From Streptomyces sp. NBC_00247 (GTDB taxonomy: Bacteria > Actinomycetota > Actinomycetes > Streptomycetales > Streptomycetaceae), in assembly GCF_036188265.1 (NCBI RefSeq), contig NZ_CP108093.1, forward strand, positions 5,981,001-6,045,000: a stretch of 64,000 nt of DNA, given 5' to 3'. The notes beneath the pieces are model-generated. The model worked only from the letters and a program-made list of their open reading frames with translations, did no database searches and was not told where the DNA came from. The translations under genes and the position numbers were made by a program. Below, one piece after another: positions 1 through 8,543 of this stretch. Every line of letters begins with the position of its first letter. Position 1 is the first letter of the stretch.

Positions 1-54
1 ACGGACGCGATCGTCATCCACCACCCCGAGGCGAAGTACTTCAACGCGCGCTGA
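1..54 (+). CDS. metH: C-terminal end of methionine synthase MetH (partial)
   Basis: Only the last 17 codons and the TGA stop are inside the window. The tail HHPEAKYFNAR contains the HPEAKYF motif that I know from the activation (SAM-binding) domain of cobalamin-dependent methionine synthase, and in actinobacteria the protein ends close to this motif. Recalled Streptomyces gene order also puts metH next to this HAD gene. The fragment is too short to prove the call. Confidence 0.55.
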   Translation, partial: TDAIVIHHPEAKYFNAR

Positions 55-147
55 CGTGCCCCGCACGGTCGCCGGGCGGCACCTTCCCGACGTGCTCGCG
101 TCGGGAAAACACCGGAGACCGTTCACGCGCGAACGCCGTGCACGTCG

Positions 148-153
148 TAGAAT
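148..153 (+). promoter_or_regulatory. Candidate -10 box for the HAD gene
   Basis: TAGAAT fits the TANNNT -10 consensus of the housekeeping sigma factor. No good -35 is visible at 16-18 bases. The predicted start of transcription lies just before the hairpin at 168-201. Confidence 0.4.
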
Positions 154-167
154 GGTCGGTCCAGTGA

Positions 168-201
168 GGCCGGTCACCCTTCTCCGGAAGGGTGGCCGGC
201 C
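168..201 (+). terminator. Hairpin between metH and the HAD gene
   Basis: Two 14-base arms (168-181 and 188-201) pair with one G-U wobble around a 6-base loop. A pyrimidine-rich stretch, not a clean T run, follows. It probably ends metH transcription. A TAGAAT box at 148-153 lies upstream, so the hairpin could also sit in the leader of the HAD gene. Confidence 0.65.
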
Positions 202-229
202 TTCTCTTCCCTCACGGAAGGTGTGCCGC

Positions 230-940
230 ATGACGAGTACGGTCCCCGCGTCCCTGACCCGCACGGCCGACGGCGCCACCCTGCAGGCCGTCCTTCTCGA
301 CATGGACGGCACCCTGGTGGACTCCGAGGGCTTCTGGTGGGACACCGAGGTCGAGGTTTTCGCCGACCTCGGCCACCGGCTGGACGAGTCCTGGCGCGAA
401 GTGGTCGTCGGCGGACCGATGACCCGCAGCGCCGGCTACCTCATCGACGTGACCGGCGCGGACATTGCCATCGAGGAACTCACGGTCCTGCTGAACGACC
501 GCTTCGAGAAGCGCATCGGGCGGGGCGTGCCCCTCATGCCCGGTGCCGCCCGGCTGCTCGCCGAACTCTCCGCCCACGCGGTGCCGGCCGCCCTCGTCTC
601 CGCCTCGCACCGCCGGATCATCGACCGGGTACTGGACTCGATCGGGCACCACCACTTCGCGCTGACCATCGCGGGGGACGAGGTCGCCCGCACCAAGCCG
701 CACCCCGACCCCTACCTCGCCGCCGCCGCCGGATTCGGCGCCGATCCCGCCCGTTGCGCCGTCATCGAGGACACGGCCACCGGTGTCGCCTCGGCGGAAG
801 CCGCCGGATGCCGGGTCGTGGCCGTCCCCTCCGTGGCGCCCATCGCACCGGCGCCCGGACGCGTGGTCGTCGGCTCGCTCGAAGACGTCGACCTGGCCTT
901 CCTGCGCAAGCTGGTCCTGGACCGGCCGGTGGAGGACTGA
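230..940 (+). CDS. HAD-superfamily hydrolase (phosphoglycolate phosphatase/beta-phosphoglucomutase type)
   Basis: A 236-residue cytoplasmic haloacid-dehalogenase phosphatase. All four HAD motifs are present: DMDGTLVDSE with nucleophile D24, the Ser of ALVSASHR, the Lys of TKPHPDPY, and the acidic motif VIEDTATG. The sequence between motifs I and II fits an alpha-helical cap of subfamily IA, which acts on small phosphorylated metabolites. The substrate cannot be told from sequence. An open frame extends upstream to base 56, but ATG 230 has GGAAGG eight bases before it and the frame ahead of it looks non-coding. It sits just after metH and is convergent with the response regulator. Confidence 0.9.
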   Translation: MTSTVPASLTRTADGATLQAVLLDMDGTLVDSEGFWWDTEVEVFADLGHRLDESWREVVVGGPMTRSAGYLIDVTGADIAIEELTVLLNDRFEKRIGRGVPLMPGAARLLAELSAHAVPAALVSASHRRIIDRVLDSIGHHHFALTIAGDEVARTKPHPDPYLAAAAGFGADPARCAVIEDTATGVASAEAAGCRVVAVPSVAPIAPAPGRVVVGSLEDVDLAFLRKLVLDRPVED

Positions 941-1034
941 CCGGTACACGGACCGGAACCGGGGAGGCGTGCCGACACGCCCGCCGGAGCGCCGGGGGCC
1001 GCGCCGAGGTCCTGGCCGGCGCCGCCGAACCGCT

Positions 1035-1055
1035 CACCGGCGCGGACCGCCGGTG
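1035..1055. terminator. Hairpin between convergent genes
   Basis: A perfect 8-bp stem, CACCGGCG and CGCCGGTG, with a 5-base loop lies between the ends of the HAD gene and the response regulator gene. It can serve both strands. Confidence 0.45.
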
Positions 1056-1119
1056 CCGTTGCGGACACCCGACGCCGTCGAGCGCGCGGAGTCCGGCGGT
1101 GAGGCCCCCGCCGGGGCCG

Positions 1120-1791
1120 CTACTGCGCGCCCGGCCGGACCAGCCCGCTCTCGTACGCGTACACCGCCGCCTGTACCCGGTCGCGCAGCTGGAGCTTGGT
1201 CAGCACATGGCCGACATGCGTCTTCACCGTCGTCTCGCTGACGAAGAGGTCCGCCGCGATCTCCGCGTTCGACAGACCGCGCGCCACCAGTTTCAGCACC
1301 TCCACCTCGCGGTCGGTCAGCCGGTGCAGCGCGTCCGGGACGGGCTCCTCGCCGGACGGGAGGTGGTCGGCGTACTTGTCGAGCAGCCGCCGGGTGACGC
1401 TCGGCGCGAGCATCGCCTCGCCCGCGGCCACCACCCGGATCGCCTGCAACAGCTCATTGGCCGGGGCGTCCTTGAGCAGGAAGCCGCTGGCCCCCGCGCG
1501 CAGCGCCTCCACGACGTACTCGTCGAGGTCGAAGGTCGTCAGCACCAGCACCTTCGCCGGACCGTCCCGGTCCGGGCCGGTGATCTGGCGGGTCGCCTCC
1601 ACCCCGTCCATCCGCGGCATCCGGATGTCCATCAGCACCACGTCCGGCTGGAGCGCCCGGACCTGGTCGATGGCCTGGAGCCCGTCACCGGCCTCGCCGA
1701 CCACCGCGAGATCGCCCTCGGCCTCCAGAATCATCCGGAAGCCGGTGCGCAGCAGTGGCTGGTCGTCGACCAGCAGGACGCGGATTGCCAC
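1120..1791 (-). CDS. NarL/LuxR-family response regulator (orphan)
   Basis: A 223-residue response regulator. The receiver domain (about 1-120) begins IRVLLVDDQPL with the acidic pair, has the phosphoacceptor in DVVLMDIRMP and the conserved Lys in FLLKDAP. A LuxR-type DNA-binding domain (LTDREVEVLKLVARGLSNAEIA) lies at about 150-215. The GTG start at 1791 has GAGGAG six bases upstream, which rejects a longer frame reaching 1875. It starts 10 bases after the exonuclease gene, so the two are probably co-transcribed. No histidine kinase gene is adjacent, so its partner and signal are unknown. Confidence 0.9.
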   Translation of the reverse strand: MAIRVLLVDDQPLLRTGFRMILEAEGDLAVVGEAGDGLQAIDQVRALQPDVVLMDIRMPRMDGVEATRQITGPDRDGPAKVLVLTTFDLDEYVVEALRAGASGFLLKDAPANELLQAIRVVAAGEAMLAPSVTRRLLDKYADHLPSGEEPVPDALHRLTDREVEVLKLVARGLSNAEIAADLFVSETTVKTHVGHVLTKLQLRDRVQAAVYAYESGLVRPGAQ

Positions 1792-1801
1792 GAATAACTC
1801 C

Positions 1802-2713
1802 TCAGGAACCGTCTGGGGACGCGGGCCGACCGGCGTCGGCCCCCACCGGCCCCATTCTGCCCGCCTCATCCTCACGGGATTCCGCCAGCACCACGGGGAG
1901 CGGATAGACCGGGGGAGTCCCGCCGAATTCGGGACAGAGCTCGCGGTGGTCGCACCAGCCGCAGAGCTTGGTCGGCCTCGGCCGCCACTCGCCGGTCTCC
2001 GTCGCCAGCCGGATCGCTTCCCAGAGAGCGTGCAGCTTCCGCTCCACCCGCTCCAGGTCCGCGACCACCGGGTCGTACGTCATGACGTCGCCGCTGCCGA
2101 GATAGACCAGCTGGAGCCGGCGCGGCACCACGCCCTTGAGCCGCCAGACCACCAGCGCGTAGAACTTCATCTGGAAGAGCGCGCTCTCCGCGTACTCCGG
2201 GCGCGGGGCCTTCCCCGTCTTGTAGTCGACGATCCGGACCTCGCCCGTCGGCGCGATGTCGACGCGGTCGATCACCCCGCGCAGCCGCAGCCCCGACTCC
2301 AGCTCCGTCTCGACGAACATCTCGCGCTCGACCGGCTCAAGGCGCGTCGGGTCCTCCAGCGAGAACCACCGCTCCACCAGCCGCTCCGCCTCGCTCAGCC
2401 ATCCGGCGAGCCGCTCGCCCCCGGTGTCCTCGGCGAAGAGCTCCGTCAGCTCCGGCTTCGACTTCAGCAGCCGGTCCCACTGCCCGGGCACCAGGGCCCG
2501 CGCCCTCGGTGCCGTACGCTCCGCCGCGGGCGCGTCGAAGAGCCGTTCCAGCACCGCGTGCACCAGGGTTCCCCGGGTGGCCGCCTCGCTCGGCTTCTGG
2601 GGCAGTTTGTCGATGACCCGGAAGCGGTAGAGCAAAGGGCACTGCATGAAGTCGTTGGCCCGCGACGGCGACAAGGAGGACGGCGGCGCGGGGGGCCGGG
2701 GTGCGGAGGTCAT
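1802..2713 (-). CDS. RecB-family exonuclease (PD-(D/E)XK, Cas4/AddB-like)
   Basis: A 303-residue stand-alone nuclease domain. It opens with SPSRANDFMQCPLLYRFRVI, carries RGTLVHAVLERLF and the catalytic core VRIVDYKTGKAPRP (D and K of the PD-(D/E)XK fold), and ends with the cysteines CGWCDHRELC; with the early Cys of QCP these match a Cas4-like Fe-S site. It likely cuts single-stranded DNA in repair. The ATG at 2713 is preceded by TAGGGT seven bases upstream and no Shine-Dalgarno sequence, suggesting a leaderless mRNA. It heads a two-gene operon with the response regulator. Confidence 0.88.
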   Translation of the reverse strand: MTSAPRPPAPPSSLSPSRANDFMQCPLLYRFRVIDKLPQKPSEAATRGTLVHAVLERLFDAPAAERTAPRARALVPGQWDRLLKSKPELTELFAEDTGGERLAGWLSEAERLVERWFSLEDPTRLEPVEREMFVETELESGLRLRGVIDRVDIAPTGEVRIVDYKTGKAPRPEYAESALFQMKFYALVVWRLKGVVPRRLQLVYLGSGDVMTYDPVVADLERVERKLHALWEAIRLATETGEWRPRPTKLCGWCDHRELCPEFGGTPPVYPLPVVLAESREDEAGRMGPVGADAGRPASPDGS

Positions 2714-2720
2714 GCCCCAG

Positions 2721-2726
2721 ACCCTA
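2721..2726 (-). promoter_or_regulatory. -10 box for the exonuclease/regulator operon
   Basis: TAGGGT on the minus strand ends seven bases before the ATG at 2713. Transcription would start at or next to the start codon. The 2714-2822 gap is a divergent promoter region; TACCAT at 2752-2757 is a weaker candidate for the plus-strand protease gene. Confidence 0.5.
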
Positions 2727-2822
2727 CGGCCCGCCACCGACAGCGGGCGGCATACCATCGACGGCAGAGCCTCGGGCACTGCATGATCGACTCAGACGCC
2801 CCGGCCCGGACGGAAGGACCCA

Positions 2823-4067
2823 GTGGACGAGAGCGACGAGAGCGGCGACGGCGGGCGCCCGCGGTCCGGTGCGGGGGGCAAGGACCCCGGACCCGGCAAG
2901 GAGCGTCCGCGCCGCCCCGCCGGACCCGGCGGCGGCCTGCTGATGGGCCGCCCGTTCGGCGTGCCCGTGTACGTGGCCCCCAGCTGGTTCGTCGTCGCGG
3001 CGCTCATCACCTGGGTCTTCGGGGGACAGCTCGACCGCGTCCTGCCCGAGCTGGGCGCCGCCCGCTACCTCGTCGCCCTCTTCTTCGCCGTCGTCTTCTA
3101 CGCCTCCGTCCTGGTGCACGAGCTCGCGCACACGGTCGCGGCCCTCCGGTACAAGCTTCCCGTGCGCCGCATCCAGCTCCAGTTCTTCGGCGGAGTCTCG
3201 GAGATCGAGAAGGAGACCGAGACCCCGGGGCGCGAGTTCGTGCTCGCCTTCGTGGGGCCGCTCCTCTCCCTCGTCCTGGCCGGAGTGTTCTATCTCTCCA
3301 TGCAGTTCGTGGAGCCCGGCACCGTCCCCGGTGTCCTGCTCGCCGGACTGATGATCTCCAACCTCATCGTCGCCGTCTTCAACCTGCTGCCCGGCCTGCC
3401 GCTCGACGGGGGGCGCATGCTGCGCGCCGTCGTCTGGAAGATCACCGGCAAGCCCATGAGCGGAACCGTCGTCGCCGCCTGGGTCGGCCGCGGCCTCGCC
3501 GTCGCCGTGCTCATCGGACTGCCGCTGCTGACACGCACCGGTGACACCGCCGTCCGGACCGGCGGCATGGAGACGGTCACGGACGCCCTGCTCGCCGCCA
3601 TCCTCGCGGGCATCATCTGGACCGGTGCCGGTAACAGCCTGCGCATGGCACGCCTGCGCGAACACCTCCCCGAACTCCAGGCCCGCACCCTCACCCGCCG
3701 CGCGGTGCCCGTGGAATCCGCGACCCCGCTCTCCGAAGCGCTGCGCAGGGCCAACGAGGCGGGGGCCCGTGCCCTCGTCGTCGTCGACCCCGAGGGCACG
3801 CCGAAGGGCGTCGTCCGGGAGTCCGCCATCGGCGGCGTCCCCGAACACCGCCGGCCCTGGGTCGCCGTCGGCGGCCTCGCACAGGACCTCAACGAGGGCA
3901 TGCGGGTACCCGCCGAACTCGCGGGCGAGGAACTGCTCGACCGGCTGCGCGCCACCCCGGCGACCGAGTACCTCGTCGTGGAGGAGACCGGCGCGGTCTA
4001 CGGCGTCCTCTCCACGACCGACGTCGAGCGCGCCTTCCTCGCCGCCATGAAGCGCCCCGGGTCCTGA
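2823..4067 (+). CDS. Site-2-protease family (M50) membrane metalloprotease with C-terminal CBS domains
   Basis: A 414-residue integral membrane protein. The zinc site is the HELAH motif (His99-His103) in a membrane segment; the third ligand is Asp195 in NLLPGLPLDGGR. An N-terminal cytoplasmic stretch of about 40 Gly/Pro-rich residues comes first. About six hydrophobic segments are followed by two CBS-like repeats from about 280 to 405, which in this family sense nucleotides. It resembles the SpoIVFB/Rip3 branch that cuts membrane-bound regulators. The GTG start at 2823 follows GGAAGG. No membrane anti-sigma factor is adjacent, so the substrate is unknown. Confidence 0.9.
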   Translation: MDESDESGDGGRPRSGAGGKDPGPGKERPRRPAGPGGGLLMGRPFGVPVYVAPSWFVVAALITWVFGGQLDRVLPELGAARYLVALFFAVVFYASVLVHELAHTVAALRYKLPVRRIQLQFFGGVSEIEKETETPGREFVLAFVGPLLSLVLAGVFYLSMQFVEPGTVPGVLLAGLMISNLIVAVFNLLPGLPLDGGRMLRAVVWKITGKPMSGTVVAAWVGRGLAVAVLIGLPLLTRTGDTAVRTGGMETVTDALLAAILAGIIWTGAGNSLRMARLREHLPELQARTLTRRAVPVESATPLSEALRRANEAGARALVVVDPEGTPKGVVRESAIGGVPEHRRPWVAVGGLAQDLNEGMRVPAELAGEELLDRLRATPATEYLVVEETGAVYGVLSTTDVERAFLAAMKRPGS

Positions 4068-4124
4068 GGAAGGCCCCGGGGACGGCGGCCGTCCACCGGC
4101 GGAAACCGGCCCGGGAAACACCGG

Positions 4125-4130
4125 TACGCT
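4125..4130 (+). promoter_or_regulatory. -10 box for trmI (leaderless type)
   Basis: TACGCT ends six bases before ATG 4137, so transcription would begin at the A of the start codon. No Shine-Dalgarno sequence lies ahead of the ATG. Confidence 0.5.
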
Positions 4131-4136
4131 GGTCAC

Positions 4137-5078
4137 ATGTCTGAACCGACCGGTGCCGCCCGCCGACGTGGGCCCTTCAAGGTCGGGGACCAAGTACAGC
4201 TCACCGACCCCAAGGGACGCCACCACACCTTCACGCTCGAAGCCGGAAAGAACTTCCACACCCACAAGGGTTCTTTCCCGCACGACGAGCTGATCGGTGC
4301 TCCCGAGGGCAGTGTTGTCCGTACCACGGGAAACGTCGCCTATCTCGCGCTGCGCCCCCTGCTCCCCGACTACGTCCTCTCCATGCCCCGCGGCGCCGCC
4401 GTGGTCTACCCCAAGGACGCGGGCCAGATCCTGGCCTTCGCCGACATCTTCCCCGGTGCCCGGGTCGTGGAGGCAGGCGTCGGATCGGGCGCGCTCTCCA
4501 CCTTCCTGCTGCGCGCCATCGGCGAGCAGGGCATGCTGCACTCCTACGAGCGCCGCGAGGACTTCGCCGAGATCGCCCAGCAGAACGTGGAGCGCTACTT
4601 CGGCAGCCCCCACCCGGCCTGGCAGCTCACCGTCGGCGACCTCCAGGACAACCTCTCGGACACCGAGGTCGACCGGGTCGTCCTGGACATGCTCGCCCCG
4701 TGGGAGTGCCTGGAGGCCGTCTCCAAGGCGCTGGTGCCCGGCGGCATCCTCTGCGCGTACGTCGCCACCACCACCCAGCTCTCGCGGACGGTCGAGTCCC
4801 TCCGGGAGATCGGCTGCTTCGCCGAGCCGCAGCCGTGGGAATCCATGATCCGGAACTGGCACGTCGAGGGTCTCGCGGTCCGTCCGGACCACCGGATGAT
4901 CGGGCACACCGGTTTCCTGGTGACCGCCCGCCGCCTGGCCGACGGGGTCGAGCCCCCGATGCGCCGCCGCCGTCCCTCCAAGGGCGCCTACGGCGACGAC
5001 TACGACGGCCCCGGTGGCCGGAAGACCTCCGCCGACCGCGCGCCGGCGACCGAGGACAGCGCCGAGGTGCGCGACTGA
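4137..5078 (+). CDS. trmI: tRNA (adenine-58-N1)-methyltransferase
   Basis: A 313-residue SAM-dependent enzyme that makes m1A58 in the T-loop of tRNA. The N-terminal beta domain (GPFKVGDQVQLTDPKGRHH) is followed by the Rossmann SAM site ARVVEAGVGSGALS and the catalytic loop VLDMLAPWE. The length agrees with actinobacterial TrmI plus a charged C-terminal tail. TrmI just upstream of arc is a conserved arrangement in actinobacteria. A TACGCT box six bases before the ATG and the lack of a ribosome binding site suggest a leaderless mRNA. A strong hairpin follows. Confidence 0.93.
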   Translation: MSEPTGAARRRGPFKVGDQVQLTDPKGRHHTFTLEAGKNFHTHKGSFPHDELIGAPEGSVVRTTGNVAYLALRPLLPDYVLSMPRGAAVVYPKDAGQILAFADIFPGARVVEAGVGSGALSTFLLRAIGEQGMLHSYERREDFAEIAQQNVERYFGSPHPAWQLTVGDLQDNLSDTEVDRVVLDMLAPWECLEAVSKALVPGGILCAYVATTTQLSRTVESLREIGCFAEPQPWESMIRNWHVEGLAVRPDHRMIGHTGFLVTARRLADGVEPPMRRRRPSKGAYGDDYDGPGGRKTSADRAPATEDSAEVRD

Positions 5079-5134
5079 CGACCTCGACCGGCCCGTGGTG
5101 ACCGACCACCACGAACCGCTCGCGGTGCAGCGAT

Positions 5135-5190
5135 GGGCGCCGCCGCCCCGCCCTCCCGGACCGACCCGGGCAGGCGGGGCGGCGGCGCCC
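5135..5190 (+). terminator. Terminator after trmI
   Basis: Perfect 18-bp arms, 5135-5152 and 5173-5190, enclose a 20-base loop that itself can pair. No T tract follows, as is common in Streptomyces. The 5079-5365 gap otherwise holds only the presumed promoter of the next gene. Confidence 0.75.
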
Positions 5191-5365
5191 TTCGCGTACC
5201 CGCGCCCGAGCCCGTCGCGCCGCCCTCCGGACGCGCGCGCGAGCCGCCCCGCACCCCGCTGTTCCCTGCCCGTGTGAGGTGTGGCACGATGCTGGCCACC
5301 CCCTGCCGCCGATGTCCGGCAGGGACGTTCCACATGCTCCCCGGAAACATCAGGAGACAGACCGC

Positions 5366-5938
5366 GTGCAGCCCTCCGTACTCCCGGACCTCGCGCACAA
5401 CGACTCCAGGACGATGCACTGGCTCGCCACCGCCGCGGCGGTGCTCGCGACCGTCGCCGTCGCCGGGGTGCTGCAGCCCGGCGACCCGACCGCGTCCGCG
5501 TCCGCCGCCGGCACCGCCTCTCCCCGGGTCACCGCCGAGGCCCCCGACCCGGCCGGCGTGGTCTTCCCGCTCGTCTGCGGGAGCGTGGGCCAGACCGTCG
5601 GACGGCAGGCCCGGGGCGACCTGGACGGTGACGGGAAGCCCGAGACCGTGGTGGCCGTGCACTGCGCGGCAGGCTCGGGCACACCGCCGGACGGCGTCTA
5701 CGTCCTGACACGCGGAAGCGGGGCCGCACCCCGGGTCGTGGCGACCCTGGTGGACCCCGCTCTGCGCACGACGGTCGGTGAACTCGCCGTGGGGAACGCC
5801 GTCGTCTCGGCGACCACGCTCGGCTACTCCTCGGACGAGGTGCCCCGGTGCTGCCCCGACCAGCGCGAGGAGACCACCTGGCGGTGGTCGGGCGGCGCCT
5901 TCGTGCGTTCCGTCGCGCGGCCCGGCGCCGGCGTCTGA
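5366..5938 (+). CDS. Hypothetical secreted or membrane-anchored protein with FG-GAP-like repeat
   Basis: A 190-residue protein that I do not recognise by name. GTG 5366 is chosen because AGGAGA lies nine bases upstream. Residues about 16-32 form one hydrophobic segment (HWLATAAAVLATVAVAGVL), either a signal peptide or an anchor. The exported part has an FG-GAP/EF-hand-like stretch RGDLDGDGKPETVVAV, which often binds calcium in beta-propeller blades, and a CCP motif plus two other Cys. Only one such repeat is visible, so it is not a full propeller. It converges with the ferredoxin gene. Confidence 0.75.
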   Translation: MQPSVLPDLAHNDSRTMHWLATAAAVLATVAVAGVLQPGDPTASASAAGTASPRVTAEAPDPAGVVFPLVCGSVGQTVGRQARGDLDGDGKPETVVAVHCAAGSGTPPDGVYVLTRGSGAAPRVVATLVDPALRTTVGELAVGNAVVSATTLGYSSDEVPRCCPDQREETTWRWSGGAFVRSVARPGAGV

Positions 5939-5966
5939 CCGGCCCCCGGGCCCCTGGCCCTGCCCG

Positions 5967-6278
5967 TTACGCCGCGTCCGGGCCGTAGACCTCGACGCTG
6001 TCCGAAACCCGACGTACGTGGATGCAGTCGCCGGGGCACTCCTTGGCCGAATCCACCACGTCCGTCAGCAGGGGCAGCGGGACCCGTGTGGTGGCGCCCG
6101 GCTGCTGGAGCAGCTCGTCCTCGGCGCTCTTCACATAGGCCAGTCCGTCGATGTCCAGCTCGAACACTTCAGGGGCGTACTGGACGCAGATCCCGTCGCC
6201 CGTGCACAGGTCCTGATCGATCCAGACCTCCAGATCCTCGGTGTCGCTCGCGCCGGGCGAGTCCTGCTGCACGGTCAT
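5967..6278 (-). CDS. Ferredoxin, 3Fe-4S type
   Basis: A 103-residue small electron carrier. The cluster region is DLCTGDGICVQYAPEVFELD followed near the end by ECPGDCIHV. The CX5C spacing, with Gly-Asp between the cysteines, fits a [3Fe-4S] ferredoxin of the kind that feeds electrons to cytochromes P450. No P450 or reductase gene is adjacent. It is divergent from arc and shares a 240-bp intergenic region with it. A ferredoxin at this place is a feature I recall from other Streptomyces, though its link to the proteasome is unknown. Confidence 0.88.
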   Translation of the reverse strand: MTVQQDSPGASDTEDLEVWIDQDLCTGDGICVQYAPEVFELDIDGLAYVKSAEDELLQQPGATTRVPLPLLTDVVDSAKECPGDCIHVRRVSDSVEVYGPDAA

Positions 6279-6331
6279 ATGTCCTGCCGATCCCTGCGTA
6301 TCTCAACCAATTGAAGCCAGCCCTGACGGGT

Positions 6332-6346
6332 GTTGAACGGTTCGAC
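6332..6346. promoter_or_regulatory. Palindromic operator candidate between ferredoxin and arc
   Basis: GTTGAACGGTTCGAC is a 15-base near-palindrome with one wobble mismatch. It lies in the divergent region and could control either gene. No regulator is assigned. Confidence 0.25.
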
Positions 6347-6453
6347 GATACAACTGGCTGCTTTCGGGTGCCCAAGGGTGGGTATTCCCTTGGCACGAGG
6401 GGGAGAGCAAGGGTGAAGATCGGACACACCCCGCGGTCTTTGTGATCTAGGGG

Positions 6454-6481
6454 TTTCAATCACCACCCACGCAGGTAGGGT
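6454..6481 (+). promoter_or_regulatory. arc promoter candidate
   Basis: TTTCAA (6454-6459), a 16-base spacer and TAGGGT (6476-6481) give a housekeeping-type promoter. The leader would be about 33 bases and includes the ribosome binding site. Confidence 0.45.
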
Positions 6482-6519
6482 CAGGAAGCGTCCAGCTCCC
6501 CTTGGAGGAGGTGAGGACC

Positions 6520-8286
6520 GTGGCAGCCCACGACGACGACATCAACCGTGCCATCCGGCCCGGGCGGGGGTCAGAAGACCCGTCGGGCCAGGTCGCCTAT
6601 CTTGAGCAGGAAATCGCCGTCCTGCGACGTAAGCTCGCCGACTCTCCGCGTCATTCGAGAATTCTCGAAGAGCGGGTCGTCGAGTTGCAGACCAGTCTGT
6701 CCGGTGTGACCGCACAGAACGAACGGCTCGCCCATACGCTCCGCGAGGCCCGCGACCAGATCGTGGCCCTCAAGGAGGAGGTCGACAGGCTCGCCCAGCC
6801 GCCTGCCGGTTTCGGCGTGTTCCTGCAGGCCAATGAGGACGGTACCTGCGACATCTTCACCGGGGGCCGCAAGCTCCGGGTGAACGTCAGCCCCACTGTT
6901 GAGCTCGAAGGCCTCCGTCGAGGCCAGGAAGTCATGCTCAACGAAGCGCTCAACGTGGTCGAGGCCATGGAGTTCGAGCGGGCCGGGGACATCGTCACCC
7001 TCAAGGAGATCCTTGAGGACGGCGAGCGTGCCCTGGTGGTCGGGCACACCGACGAGGAACGGGTGGTGCGGCTCGCCGAGCCGCTGCTCGACATCACCAT
7101 CCGCCCCGGCGACGCGCTCCTGCTGGAACCCAGGTCCGGCTACGTCTACGAAGTGGTGCCCAAGAGCGAGGTCGAGGAACTCGTCCTCGAAGAGGTCCCG
7201 GACATCGACTACGACAAGATCGGCGGCCTGGGCGACCAGATCGAACTGATCCGCGACGCGGTCGAGCTCCCGTACCTCCACCCCGACCTCTTCAAAGAAC
7301 ACGAGCTCCGTCCGCCGAAGGGCATCCTGCTCTACGGTCCGCCCGGCTGCGGCAAGACGCTCATCGCCAAGGCAGTCGCCAACTCGCTCGCCAAGAAGGT
7401 CGCCGAGGTGACCGGCCAGCCCACGGGGAAGAGCTACTTCCTCAATATCAAGGGCCCCGAGCTCCTCAACAAGTACGTCGGTGAGACCGAGCGGCACATC
7501 CGCCTCGTCTTCCAGCGTGCCCGGGAGAAGGCGAGCGAGGGTACCCCCGTCATCGTCTTCTTCGACGAGATGGAATCCCTCTTCCGTACCCGCGGCAGCG
7601 GCGTCAGCTCGGACGTGGAGAACACCATCGTCCCGCAGCTGCTCGCCGAGATCGACGGTGTGGAAGGGCTGGAGAACGTCATCGTCATCGGCGCCTCCAA
7701 CCGCGAGGACATGATCGACCCGGCCATTCTCCGGCCCGGCCGGCTCGACGTGAAGATCAAGATCGAGCGTCCGGACGCGGAGGCCGCGAAGGACATCTTC
7801 GCGAAGTACCTCACCTCGTCGCTTCCGCTGCACTCGGACGATCTGGCCGAGCACGCCGGCTCCAAGCCGGCCGCCGCCCACGCCATGATCCAGTCCGTGG
7901 TGGAGCGGATGTACACGGAATCCGAGGAGAACCGCTTCCTCGAAGTCACCTACGCCAACGGTGACAAGGAAGTCCTCTATTTCAAGGACTTCAACTCCGG
8001 GGCGATGATCCAGAACATCGTCGACCGGGCGAAGAAGATGGCCATCAAGGCGTTCCTCGAAGAAGGCCATAAGGGCATTCGCGTCTCCCACCTCCTCCAG
8101 GCTTGCGTGGACGAGTTCAAGGAGAACGAGGACCTGCCCAACACCACCAACCCGGACGACTGGGCCAGGATCTCCGGAAAGAAGGGCGAGCGGATCGTCT
8201 TCATCCGCACGCTCGTCACCGGAAAGCAGGGCGCGGACACCGGCCGTTCCATCGACACGGTCGCGAACACCGGGCAGTACCTGTAA
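6520..8286 (+). CDS. arc: Proteasome-associated AAA ATPase ARC (Mpa homologue)
   Basis: A 588-residue ring ATPase that recognises pupylated proteins, unfolds them and feeds them to the 20S proteasome. The N-terminal coiled coil (about 20-80, QVAYLEQEIAVLRRKL onward) binds Pup. OB-fold domains follow (about 90-230), then the AAA module with Walker A GPPGCGKT (273-280) and Walker B VIVFFDEMES (D349, E350). The protein ends in QYL, the short C-terminal motif that docks Mpa into the proteasome. GTG 6520 was chosen because AGGAGG lies eight bases upstream and the length then matches the 588 residues I recall for the family. A terminator follows, separating it from dop. Confidence 0.97.
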   Translation: MAAHDDDINRAIRPGRGSEDPSGQVAYLEQEIAVLRRKLADSPRHSRILEERVVELQTSLSGVTAQNERLAHTLREARDQIVALKEEVDRLAQPPAGFGVFLQANEDGTCDIFTGGRKLRVNVSPTVELEGLRRGQEVMLNEALNVVEAMEFERAGDIVTLKEILEDGERALVVGHTDEERVVRLAEPLLDITIRPGDALLLEPRSGYVYEVVPKSEVEELVLEEVPDIDYDKIGGLGDQIELIRDAVELPYLHPDLFKEHELRPPKGILLYGPPGCGKTLIAKAVANSLAKKVAEVTGQPTGKSYFLNIKGPELLNKYVGETERHIRLVFQRAREKASEGTPVIVFFDEMESLFRTRGSGVSSDVENTIVPQLLAEIDGVEGLENVIVIGASNREDMIDPAILRPGRLDVKIKIERPDAEAAKDIFAKYLTSSLPLHSDDLAEHAGSKPAAAHAMIQSVVERMYTESEENRFLEVTYANGDKEVLYFKDFNSGAMIQNIVDRAKKMAIKAFLEEGHKGIRVSHLLQACVDEFKENEDLPNTTNPDDWARISGKKGERIVFIRTLVTGKQGADTGRSIDTVANTGQYL

Positions 8287-8294
8287 CGAGCGGA

Positions 8295-8330
8295 CCGGCT
8301 GCGGCTGCCCCACGGGGCATCCGCAGCCGG
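8295..8330 (+). terminator. Terminator after arc
   Basis: A 17-bp stem with one mismatch (8295-8311 with 8314-8330) is followed by CTGTTTTCCC, close to a classical intrinsic terminator. Confidence 0.75.
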
Positions 8331-8424
8331 CTGTTTTCCCCGGAGCCGCCGCCGTGTCCGCGCGCAATCCGCGCCTCATCCGAACAAAGACGTAATGGAT
8401 CTCCCCACCGGGGCGGAGGCGCTC

Positions 8425-8430
8425 TAGGCT
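8425..8430 (+). promoter_or_regulatory. Candidate -10 box for dop
   Basis: TAGGCT lies about 115 bases before the dop start and downstream of the arc terminator. No clear -35 is seen. This leaves a leader of about 107 bases. Confidence 0.35.
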
Positions 8431-8543
8431 CTGACGTACCGCCGACCGCGCAGTGCGGGGCCGGACGACCGCGCACGCAACCGGACAAGCAGCGGTACTT
8501 GAGCGTCGTCCCCGGAGGGACGACGCCGGGCAAGGAGGGCCGC

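Noticed and set aside
6571..8379. Long open frame opposite arc
   Set aside because: Composition is that of an antisense shadow, with no recognisable motif, and arc is certain.
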